From NCBI GenBank assembly GCA_023253495.1, contig JALRGF010000083.1, positions 1 to 12,383 of the forward strand: a DNA stretch of 12,383 nt. Reading direction: 5' to 3'. The notes beneath the pieces were generated by a model, which was not told where the DNA came from, ran no database searches, and saw only the letters and a program-made list of their open reading frames with translations. Both the position numbers and the translations under genes were made by a program. Of the stretch, positions 1 to 7,400 are shown piece after piece. The stretch's first letter is position 1. The number at the start of each line of letters is the position of its first letter. Source of the DNA: Verrucomicrobiales bacterium. Lineage in GTDB: Bacteria > Verrucomicrobiota > Verrucomicrobiia > Verrucomicrobiales > V1-33.

Positions 1-171
1 ACCCTCCCGCCCGCGCTTCCCACCATCGGCGTGGCCTTCGACCTCCAGATCGTGGCCGGCCTGCCGTGCGAACCGCACGACCGGCGCGTCGACCACCTCG
101 TCACCGAAACCGGCTGGCTCCCCGGCGCGCGCGATCGGCCACCGGCCCCGCCACCGGACGCCGCGCGCTGA
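1..171 (+). CDS. 5-formyltetrahydrofolate cyclo-ligase, C-terminal fragment
   Basis: This is the 3' end of a gene that begins before the window: 56 residues in frame 1 ending at TGA 169-171. The peptide contains IGVAFDLQIV, then GLPCEPHDRRVD and LVTETG. This is the C-terminal signature of 5-formyltetrahydrofolate cyclo-ligase (MTHFS, YgfA/YqgN family), in which an 'AF-x-x-Q-x-V ... P-x-E-x-H-D ... V-x-T' segment closes the fold. Family members convert 5-formyl-THF to 5,10-methenyl-THF with ATP in the cytoplasm, returning this storage folate to one-carbon metabolism. After the signature the protein ends in a short Pro/Ala/Arg-rich tail that is not conserved in the family. The ATP-binding and substrate residues lie upstream and cannot be checked. 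The next gene starts 71 nt downstream behind its own promoter-like motif, so cotranscription is uncertain. The family call is fairly firm despite the short length. Confidence 0.8.
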   Translation, partial: TLPPALPTIGVAFDLQIVAGLPCEPHDRRVDHLVTETGWLPGARDRPPAPPPDAAR

Positions 172-207
172 ATCTTCCCGTCTCCCGTAATTTCTCAGAC
201 CAGCTTT

Positions 208-235
208 TTGAATTGCGGCGCCCCGGTCGTATCAT
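208..235 (+). promoter_or_regulatory. Predicted sigma70-type promoter of clpS
   Basis: TTGAAT at 208-213 (4 of 6 to TTGACA) is separated by 16 nt from TATCAT at 230-235 (5 of 6 to TATAAT). It sits in a locally AT-richer stretch of the 71-nt gap between the cyclo-ligase stop and clpS. A start site about 7 nt after the -10 box would fall at about 242, one base before the clpS ATG at 243. No purine-rich ribosome-binding site lies between them, so a leaderless or near-leaderless mRNA is implied. Prediction only. Confidence 0.5.
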
Positions 236-242
236 CCCACTC

Positions 243-539
243 ATGAATGCCGCCACCAAGACCCTGGAACGCCCGTCCGCCGACACGGACACGGACGATT
301 CGCTGGATCGTCCGTGGCTGGTCACAGTCTACAACGACCCCGTGAATCTCATGGGGTACGTCACCCTCGTGATCATGCGCATCTTCGGGTACCCGCGCGA
401 AAAAGCGGAAAAAATGATGCTCGATGTCCACCGCAAAGGGAAATGCATCGTCTGGAGCGGCGAACGCGAGAAGGCCGAACTCTACGTCCAGCAGCTCCAC
501 AGCCACCAGCTCAATGCCGCGATGGCCCGCGACACCTGA
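243..539 (+). CDS. clpS: ATP-dependent Clp protease adaptor ClpS
   Basis: This 98-residue cytoplasmic adaptor is predicted to deliver N-degron substrates (bulky hydrophobic N-termini) to a ClpA/ClpC-type unfoldase. Residues 1-23 form a flexible, Asp/Thr-rich N-terminal tail, the part that in ClpS engages the unfoldase. The folded core starts at PWLVTVYNDP (24-33), followed by VNLMGYV (34-40), FGYPREKAEKMMLDVHRKGK (48-67) and a C-terminal helix. By alignment with E. coli ClpS, Asn31 and Asp32 match N34 and D35, Met37 matches M40, Met59 matches M62 and His63 matches H66, so the substrate pocket looks functional. Pro33 replaces D36 in a 'DPVNLM' version, as I recall from actinobacterial ClpS. 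ATG 243 was chosen over an in-frame ATG at 66, which lies inside the cyclo-ligase gene and would add 59 non-homologous residues. The DUF2017-like gene begins 8 nt after the stop, so the two are probably cotranscribed. Confidence 0.93.
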   Translation: MNAATKTLERPSADTDTDDSLDRPWLVTVYNDPVNLMGYVTLVIMRIFGYPREKAEKMMLDVHRKGKCIVWSGEREKAELYVQQLHSHQLNAAMARDT

Positions 540-547
540 CCCCATCC

Positions 548-1222
548 ATGCGAATCCGCCGCGATCCATCACGCGGGCTGGTCATCAGCCGCCTGCCCGC
601 CAGCCACCTGCACCTGCTCCGGCAGATCCCGCTCCACGCCGACCCCGCCGGCTCCCCCGCCGCCGAAAGCCGCCTCTACCAGTCACCCGTCCGGTCGCCG
701 GAGCACGATCCCGATGACTCCCTGGCCGGCGACTGGAACGATTACGTCCTGCCCGACCTGCGCTCGGACTTCGCCCGCCAGATTGACCACATCACCGCCG
801 ACCTGCTCACCGCCCGCCGCGAAACCCGGCCGGCAGAGCCCGCCACAGGATCGGACGCACCGGCCTTTGAGGACACCGGCACGGACGACGACGACGATGA
901 TGCCGGAGAGGCGGACGCGGACGATTCCGAAAGCGAAGACGAGGACGAAGACGAGGACGCCAGCCCGGCCGCGACGGAAACCTATGAACTGACCATCCCG
1001 TTCGACCACGTCGAAGCGTGGTACGGCGCCCTGAACCAGGCACGGCTGGTCATGCAGGCGCGGTACGATTTTCCCGAGCAGGAGAGCCTCGAGTCGATTG
1101 TCGAGCTGCTCGCCTCGGAAAACCTCAAGCCCTACCTGACCTCGCGTTTTTACACCGAGGTCCAGGGGGCGCTGCTTGAACTCGGGATGCGTGCGGACGA
1201 TGGCCGGGGCTTCGGCTCCTGA
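548..1222 (+). CDS. DUF2017-like protein with acidic insert
   Basis: This 224-residue soluble protein has no signal peptide. Both ends resemble DUF2017, a family of unknown function that follows clpS in many Actinobacteria. The N-terminal part reads like 'Arg-rich start, ISRLPASHLHLLRQIP', followed by an acidic helical stretch around residues 55-90. The C-terminal part has AWYGALNQARLVM (157-169), matching the family's typical 'WLGALNDLRLAL' helix. Between them, E108 to D137 is an Asp/Glu tract with 21 acidic residues of 30, including six consecutive Asp. About 45 residues follow the helix, ending in LLELGM and a short tail, longer than I recall for actinobacterial members. The start at 548 lies 8 nt after the clpS stop and has no Shine-Dalgarno, so translational coupling is likely. 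A role in ClpS/Clp function is inferred only from gene order. The family assignment is from remembered motifs, not a search. Confidence 0.7.
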   Translation: MRIRRDPSRGLVISRLPASHLHLLRQIPLHADPAGSPAAESRLYQSPVRSPEHDPDDSLAGDWNDYVLPDLRSDFARQIDHITADLLTARRETRPAEPATGSDAPAFEDTGTDDDDDDAGEADADDSESEDEDEDEDASPAATETYELTIPFDHVEAWYGALNQARLVMQARYDFPEQESLESIVELLASENLKPYLTSRFYTEVQGALLELGMRADDGRGFGS

Positions 1223-1253
1223 GCCGGAGGAGCGCCCGGTCCGGAGATTTTTT
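1215..1253 (+). terminator. Weak possible terminator after DUF2017 gene
   Basis: GCTCCT (1215-1220) pairs with AGGAGC (1228-1233) across a 7-nt loop, and a run of six T lies at 1248-1253. The hairpin overlaps the stop codon (1220-1222), and 14 nt separate it from the T-run, which is poor geometry for an intrinsic terminator. It is recorded because it is the only stem plus T-run combination noted in the gaps between genes. Confidence 0.2.
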
Positions 1254-1269
1254 GGCCGATCCCCTTCCC

Positions 1270-1298
1270 TTGCGCAGGGACGCGGGCGGTTCTAGGCT
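1270..1298 (+). promoter_or_regulatory. Possible promoter of greA-like gene
   Basis: TTGCGC (1270-1275), 17 nt, then TAGGCT (1293-1298). Each hexamer matches the sigma70 consensus at only 3 of 6 positions, but the spacing is ideal. The predicted start at about 1305 lies 3 nt before the ATG at 1308. No Shine-Dalgarno is present. It is supported mainly by similar placement at clpS and at the CotH gene. Confidence 0.35.
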
Positions 1299-1307
1299 GC
1301 CCGTTCC

Positions 1308-3155
1308 ATGCATCCAGACCTCGAATCGCTCGTCAGCGCCGGAAAGCTGCCCGCTTCCGCCGCCGAAAAACTCTCACCCTTGGAACCGGGCTCCTATTGC
1401 CTGCACCCAAGCTGGGGGCCGGGACGCATCGCCTCATGGGAGCTGGCCGACGACCGCATTAAAATCGACTTCGAAGGAAAGGCCGGCCACGAACTCAAGC
1501 TGGAATTCGCCGCGAAGTCGCTCACCCCGCTGGACGCCGGCCACGTGCTCGCCCGCCGCGTGGCCGACCGGCCGGCCCTCACCGAGATGGCCGAGAAACA
1601 ACCAGCGGACTTCGTCAAGCTGGTACTCCAGAGTTATGGCGGGCGGCTGATGCTCGACCAGTTCGAGGATGTCGTGAAACCGAAAATCCTCGGTGAAGCG
1701 CGGTTCAAACCGTGGTGGGAATCGACCAAAAAAATCCTGCGCACCAACAAATCTTTTGTCGTGCCGCCCAAACGCACCGTCCCCCTGGAACTGCGCGACG
1801 AAGGCCTGACCCACGGCGAGGCGCTGGCCGGCGACTTCACCGCCGCCAAAGACCTCAAAACCAAAGTCAAGGCCGCCGAAGCGGTTATCGCCAATATCGG
1901 GGCCTTCGACGCCGAACCCGACCGCCTGCGCACCCTGCTCGCCGGCCTCGAGGAATCCGGCTCCAAGGCGCTCCGCCTCCAGCCCGCCGTCGCGTTCGAA
2001 CTCCTCCTCCTGCGCGACGAATTGCTCGCCCGCCGGCCCGACCTCGGCCCGCTGCCCGAAGGCGCGCAGACGCTCACCGCCGCCCTCAACGACGAACGCA
2101 AGGCCATCCCCGAAGTGCTCAAGGCCCTGCCCATCGGACGCACCAAACAACTGCTCGCCGCCTTCCCCGATGCCTTCGGCGACGGCTGGCTCGACGAAGC
2201 CTTCGCCCGCCTCAACGACAGCACCGGCCGCACCGTCAGCGAAATCGCCCGCTTCATCGCCGACCATGGAAAATCCGAGGAACTCGTCATCTACCTCCAG
2301 ACCGGCATCCAGAACCGCAGCCTGAGCATGGACGCCCTGCAATGGGTCTGCCGGGAACGCAAAGGCGACGCTTTCGAGGTCTTTGACAGCGACTTCGCCC
2401 CCGCCCTGCTCAGCGCCCTCGAACGCGAACATTACGAGGAAAGCAACCGCCGCACCGGCCGCCTGCGCGACCTGATCACCGATGACAAGGAACTGCTCGG
2501 CGATCTCGTCCGGCAGCTCGACCCCAGCCAGGTCAAAACCTTCGCCCGCCGGCTCTGGAGCAGCCCGGTCTTTGACGACCTGACCCGCCGCTCGCTGCTC
2601 GCCCGCGTCATCAAGGCGGCTCCGGAAGTCCAGAGCATCGTCGAACAGACCGAGGACGACAGCGACGGCTCCGACGAAATCCTCATTGTCAGCATCCAGA
2701 GCTTTATCGACCGCCAGGCGGCCTACGAAAAACTCCTCAAGGAGGAAATCCCCCAGAACACCCGCGACATCGCCATCGCCCGCGGCTACGGCGACCTGCG
2801 CGAAAACTTCGAGTTCAAGTCCGCCAAGGAACAACAACGCGTGCTCATGCGCCGTCAGAAGGTCATGGAGCGTGAGATCGCCATCGCCCGCCAGACCGAC
2901 TTCAAGGACGCCCCGACCCACGTCGTTTCCATCGGCACCGTGGTCGAATTCCGCGACCCGGCCAACGGCGGCCCCGAATCCGCAACCATCCTCGGCGCCT
3001 GGGACACCGAACCGTCCCGCGGCATCCTCAGCTACCTCTCCGGCATGGGCAAAGCCCTGATCGGCAAGGCAGTCGGAGAAACCGCCATCCTGCCGGTCTC
3101 CGACGGCACCACCCGCGAAGTGGTCATCACGTCGATCCGACGCTTCGCCGAATAA
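1308..3155 (+). CDS. Long GreA/GreB-type transcript cleavage factor
   Basis: This 615-residue cytoplasmic protein is far longer than ordinary GreA (about 158). The last ~155 residues are a complete GreA/GreB module. A coiled coil (about 465-532) carries the tip motif GDLRENFEF (495-503), in which Asp496 and Glu499 match the two acidic residues that position the catalytic magnesium in RNA polymerase. A C-terminal FKBP-like domain follows (about 537-612: VVSIGTVVEF ... KALIGKAVGETAILPV). The N-terminal ~75 residues contain HPSWGPGRI (33-41) in a small beta-rich module resembling CarD/Tudor-type polymerase-binding domains. Residues ~80-440 are helical, Leu/Ala-rich and unassigned. An acidic linker (about 446-457) precedes the coil. 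Chlamydial GreA is, as I recall, similarly extended, which supports PVC ancestry. Expected role: rescue of backtracked RNA polymerase by stimulating transcript cleavage. The Gre module is certain; the N-terminal function is not. ATG 1308 agrees with the promoter-like motif. Confidence 0.9.
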   Translation: MHPDLESLVSAGKLPASAAEKLSPLEPGSYCLHPSWGPGRIASWELADDRIKIDFEGKAGHELKLEFAAKSLTPLDAGHVLARRVADRPALTEMAEKQPADFVKLVLQSYGGRLMLDQFEDVVKPKILGEARFKPWWESTKKILRTNKSFVVPPKRTVPLELRDEGLTHGEALAGDFTAAKDLKTKVKAAEAVIANIGAFDAEPDRLRTLLAGLEESGSKALRLQPAVAFELLLLRDELLARRPDLGPLPEGAQTLTAALNDERKAIPEVLKALPIGRTKQLLAAFPDAFGDGWLDEAFARLNDSTGRTVSEIARFIADHGKSEELVIYLQTGIQNRSLSMDALQWVCRERKGDAFEVFDSDFAPALLSALEREHYEESNRRTGRLRDLITDDKELLGDLVRQLDPSQVKTFARRLWSSPVFDDLTRRSLLARVIKAAPEVQSIVEQTEDDSDGSDEILIVSIQSFIDRQAAYEKLLKEEIPQNTRDIAIARGYGDLRENFEFKSAKEQQRVLMRRQKVMEREIAIARQTDFKDAPTHVVSIGTVVEFRDPANGGPESATILGAWDTEPSRGILSYLSGMGKALIGKAVGETAILPVSDGTTREVVITSIRRFAE

Positions 3156-3240
3156 GCACACACCGGGAAATCCCCGAGCCCCCGACGAGCCGCCGCCACT
3201 GGACGCGGCCGCTCCCCCGCGTGAGGGTGTCTGAATCGCC
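3156..3240 (+). other. Intergenic gap before the efflux operon
   Basis: These 85 GC-rich bases lie between the GreA-like stop and the adaptor start. I see no convincing promoter hexamers, no T-run terminator and no regulator operator that I recognise. GAGGG at 3223-3227 is Shine-Dalgarno-like, but it is 13 nt from the ATG, too far for normal use. The efflux genes could be read through from upstream or use a promoter I cannot recognise. Confidence 0.5.
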
Positions 3241-4443
3241 ATGGATGATCGCCCGCCCCCGCGCCGCCCCCACCCGGCTCTGACCCTCGCCCTCGCCGCC
3301 GCCCTCGCCGCCGCACCCGCCGCCTGCCGCCCGGCCGCCACCCCCGCGCCCCCGGCACGCCCGGCCGCCGTCACCGTGGCCGTGCCCGAAGTCCGCCGGA
3401 TCACCGAATGGGACGAATTCTCCGGACGCCTCGCCGCCCCCGAACGCGTCGACATCCGCGCCCGCGTCTCCGGCTACCTCGACAAGGTCCATTTCCAGGA
3501 AGGCGCCGTGGTGCAGGCCGGCGATCTGCTGTTCACCATCGATCCGCGGCCGTACTCGACCGAGGTGGCGCGCCTCCAGGCCGAGGTCGACCGCACCCGC
3601 AGCCGCGTGGAAATGGCCCGGGTCGAGTCCCGGAATGCCGAGCGCCTCCGCCAGTCGTCCGCCATCTCGATTGAGGAAACCGAACGCCGCCTGAAGGCGC
3701 TGGCTGAATCGATCGGCGGCCTGAAAGCCGCCGAGGCGGCGCTGGCCTCGGCCGAGCTTGACCTCCAGTTCACCGAGGTCCGCTCGCCGATCACCGGGCG
3801 CATCAGCAATGCCCGCGTCACTGCCGGCAACCTTGTCCACGGCGGGGCCCAGGATGCCACTCTGCTCACCACCGTGGTCGCCCTCGACCCGATCCATTGT
3901 TACTTCGAAGTCGATGAACGCTCGGCCCTGAAATACCGCGACATGATCCGTACCGGTCAGCGGGCCAGCGCGCTCGACAGCCGGATCCCGGCCGAAATGG
4001 GGCTGGCCAATCAGACGGATTTCCCCCATCGCGGCGTGGTCGATTTCGTTGACAACCAGCTTGAGCCCGGAACCGGCACGATCCGCGCCCGCGGCGTGTT
4101 TCCCAACTCCGACCGCCTTATGGCTCCCGGGTTTTTCGCCCGCGTGCGCATCCCCGGCAGCGGCGAATACGAAGCCTTGCTCATCCGCGACGAGGCCGTC
4201 GGCGATGACCAGGGTCGCAGCTTCGTCTGGGTCGTCGGAAAGGAAAATACCGCAAGCTACCGTCCGGTCACCCTCGGTCCGAAGGTTGACGGCCTGCGGG
4301 TCGTCCGCGACGGCCTGAAGCCGGGCGAACGCCTCGTCATCAACGGCCTGATGGCCGTCCGCCCCGGCGCCACCGTGGCCGCCACCGAGGCCCCGATGAC
4401 GCCCGCCGCCGCGGCCACCCCGTCCCCGGCCGCCCCGCACTGA
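3241..4443 (+). CDS. RND efflux periplasmic adaptor (membrane fusion protein)
   Basis: This 400-residue adaptor would bridge the inner-membrane pump to an outer-membrane channel. Domains in order: an export signal with Arg-rich start and Ala/Leu core (about 1-29), ending in PAAC with Cys29. This is a possible lipoprotein anchor, though Pro at -3 is unusual for a lipobox. A Pro/Ala linker follows (30-43). The first lipoyl half includes RVSGYLDKVHFQEGAVVQAG (75-94), then an alpha-hairpin (about 106-175), the second lipoyl half with RSPITGRI (181-188), a beta-barrel (about 215-305) and a membrane-proximal domain (about 308-380). The tail is Pro/Ala-rich. In the hairpin, Leu136 and Ser143 keep the spacing of the TolC-contact motif RxxxLxxxxxxS, but the Arg position is Asn132 with Arg131 beside it. 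Overall it resembles the AcrA/MexE/BepF group. The pump gene begins 6 nt after the stop. Start 3241 gives a complete signal sequence. Confidence 0.93.
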   Translation: MDDRPPPRRPHPALTLALAAALAAAPAACRPAATPAPPARPAAVTVAVPEVRRITEWDEFSGRLAAPERVDIRARVSGYLDKVHFQEGAVVQAGDLLFTIDPRPYSTEVARLQAEVDRTRSRVEMARVESRNAERLRQSSAISIEETERRLKALAESIGGLKAAEAALASAELDLQFTEVRSPITGRISNARVTAGNLVHGGAQDATLLTTVVALDPIHCYFEVDERSALKYRDMIRTGQRASALDSRIPAEMGLANQTDFPHRGVVDFVDNQLEPGTGTIRARGVFPNSDRLMAPGFFARVRIPGSGEYEALLIRDEAVGDDQGRSFVWVVGKENTASYRPVTLGPKVDGLRVVRDGLKPGERLVINGLMAVRPGATVAATEAPMTPAAAATPSPAAPH

Positions 4444-4449
4444 CCGTCC

Positions 4450-7400
4450 ATGACCTTCGCCCGCTACTTCGTGGACCGGCCGATCTTCGCCGGTGTGCTC
4501 AGCATCGCCATCACCCTGATCGGCGCGCTCGCGTTCTTCGGACTGCCCGTCACCCAGTACCCGGAAGTCGTGCCGCCCACCGTAGTCGTCGCTGCCACCT
4601 ACCCCGGAGCCGACGCCCGCACCCTGGCCGAAACCGTGGCCACCCCGCTCGAACAGGAAATCAACGGCGTCGAAAACATGCTCTATCTGTCGTCGTCGTC
4701 CACCGCCGACGGCAAAGTCCAGATCACCGTGACCTTCCGGCTGGGCACCGACCTCAACCAGGCCCAGGTCCTCGTCCAGAACCGCGTCAACGCCGTGCTC
4801 CCGCGCCTGCCCGAGGAAGTCCGCCGCCTCGGCGTGACCGCCCAGAAACGCTCGCCCGACCTCACCCTGGCCGCCCAGTTCTACAGCCCGGACGGCTCCC
4901 GCGACGTGAGCTACCTCGCCAACTACGTCACCCTCCAGGTCCAGAACGAAATCGCCCGCCTGCCGGGTGTTTCGGAAGCCTCCATGCTCGGCGGCCTGGA
5001 CTACTCGATGCGCCTCTGGCTCGACCCCGAAAAAATCGCCGCCCTCGGACTGAACGCCGGTGACGTCGTCCGCGCGGTCCGCGAACAGAATGTCCAGGTG
5101 GCCGCCGGCAGCCTGGGACAGCCGCCGGCCGCCGCCGGACTGGAATTCCAATACACCCTGACCGCCCCCGGACGCCTCAAAACACCTGAGGAATTCGGCG
5201 CCATCGTGCTCAAAACCGGCGCCGGCGGCGAGGTGGCCCGCCTGCGCGACGTCGCCCGCATCGAACTCGGCTCGCGCGACTATTCGACCCGCACCTACAT
5301 GGACGGCAAGAATGCCGTTTCGCTGCGCGTCTTCCAGCTGCCCGGCAGCAATGCCATCGACACCGCCGACACCGTGCTGGCCGCGCTCAAGCGGCTCAAG
5401 GAACGGTTTCCGCCGGGGGTCGACTACCGCACCAATTATGACACCACCAAGTTTGTCCGCGCGTCGATCCGCTCGGTGCTGCAGACGCTGATGGAGGCGG
5501 TGCTGCTGGTGGTGATCGTGGTCATTCTTTTCCTCCAGACGTGGCGCGCCTCGATCATCCCGCTGCTGGCCGTACCGGTCTCGCTCATCGGCACGCTGGC
5601 AGTCATGAAGGCCTTCGGGTTCTCGCTCAACAACCTGTCGCTCTTCGGGCTGGTCCTCGCCATCGGCATCGTGGTCGACGACGCCATCGTGGTCGTCGAA
5701 AACATCGAACGCAACATCGCCGAGGGCCTGCCCCCGCGCGAGGCCGCCGGCAAGGCGATGGACGAAGTCAGCGGGGCGGTGGTGGCGGTCGCCCTCGTCC
5801 TCTGCGCCGTCTTCATCCCGACGGCCTTCATCAGCGGGATCACCGGCCAGTTCTACAGACAATTCGCCCTGACCATCGCCGTCTCCACCGTCATCTCCGC
5901 CTTCAACTCCCTCACCCTCTCGCCCGCCCTCGGTGCCCTGCTCCTGCGCCCGCACCACCGGCGCGACGACTGGTTCACCCGGGCGCTCGACGCTGTGCTC
6001 GGGTGGTTCTTCCGGCTCTTCAACCGCGCGTTCGAGCGCGGCGGCCGCGCCTACGGCAGGCTGGTGCGGCGGCTCGCCCGCCTGGCCGTTCTTGTGCTCG
6101 TCGTCTATGCCGCCCTCGCCGCCTTCGGCGGCTGGCTTTTCCGCAAGGTGCCGACCGGCTTCATCCCGCCGCAGGACATGGGGTACATGATCGCCGTGGT
6201 CCAGCTGCCCGATGCCTCCGCCTTTGAACGCACCGACGCCGTGGTCCGCCGCGTCGACGCCATCGCCCGCAACACCCCGGGCATCGCCCACACCTTCGCC
6301 CTCTCCGGGTATTCCTCGGTCCTGCAGGCCAGCCAGTCGAATCTCGGAGCCGCCTTTTTTATTCTCGACGACTTTGAAAACCGTCGGTCGCCCGAGTTGC
6401 AGGCCGACCGCATCATGGCGCACCTGCGCCAGCAGTTTGCCGCCATCCAGGAGGCCCGCATCATCGTGCTGCCGCCCCCCGCCCTGCGCGGGCTGGGCAA
6501 TGCCGGGGGCTTCAAAATCCAGATCCAGGACCTCAACAATGCCGGCCTGCCCGCGCTGGAGGAGGCGACACGCAAACTGCTCGCTGCCACCCAGCAGGAT
6601 CCGGTTTTCACCTCGCTGCTGACCGGCTTCCGCGCCAACTCACCGCAGTACCACATCGAACTCGACCGCGCTCAGGCCAAAACGATGGGTCTCTCGCTCG
6701 CCGACATCAACGAAGCCCTGCAGGTCTACCTCGGGTCGTCCTACGTCAATGACTTCAACCTTTTCGGCCGCACCTATCAGGTGACCGCCCAGGCCGACCC
6801 CGCCTTCCGCGCCGACCCGTCGGACCTCTCGCGCATCAAGGTGCGCAACCAGGACGGCGAGATGGTGCCGCTCAGCGCCGTGGCCACTGTGGTCAAACGC
6901 GGTGGGGCCGACCGCGTTCAGCGCTACAACCTGTACTATTCCGCCGACATTTCCGGAAGCACCGTGCCCGGCGTCAGCTCCGGCGAAATGATCGACCGCC
7001 TGACCCGCCTCGCCCGCGACTCGCTGCCCGCCGGTTTCACGTTCGAATGGACCGACCTGACCTACCAGCAGCTGCTCGCCGGCAATTCGATCTCCCTGAT
7101 CTTTCCGCTCTGCGTGCTCTTTGTGTTCCTCGTCCTCGCTGCTCTCTACGAAAGCTGGAGCCTGCCGCTGGCCATCATCCTGATTGTGCCGATGTGCCTG
7201 CTCTCAGCCATCGGCGGCGTCTGGCTGCTCGACCGCGATAACAATATCTTCACCCAGATCGGACTGGTCGTGCTCGTCGGCCTGGCCGCGAAAAATGCCA
7301 TCCTCATTGTCGAATTCGCCAAACAGAAACAGGACGCCGGCATGAACCGCGTGGACGCCGCCGTCGAAGCGTGCCGCCTGCGTCTCCGCCCGATCCTCAT

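Noticed and set aside
66..242. Upstream in-frame extension of clpS starting at ATG 66
   Set aside because: The added 59 residues overlap the cyclo-ligase coding region in another frame, are Arg/Pro-rich and have no counterpart in ClpS. A promoter-like motif lies just before ATG 243.
3164..3175. Short GGG/CCC stem after the GreA-like gene as a terminator
   Set aside because: The stem is only 4 bp and no T-run follows.
1434..3455. 673-codon open frame on the minus strand opposite the GreA-like gene
   Set aside because: The plus strand encodes a clear GreA family protein. The antisense product is a Gly/Ala/Asp/Glu-rich string with no recognisable domain, as expected from mirror-frame openness in high-GC DNA.
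3127..6423. 1,098-codon open frame on the minus strand opposite the adaptor and pump genes
   Set aside because: It spans two well-conserved efflux genes and their junction, has low-complexity His/Asp/Gly/Arg composition and no family motif. It is a codon-bias shadow.
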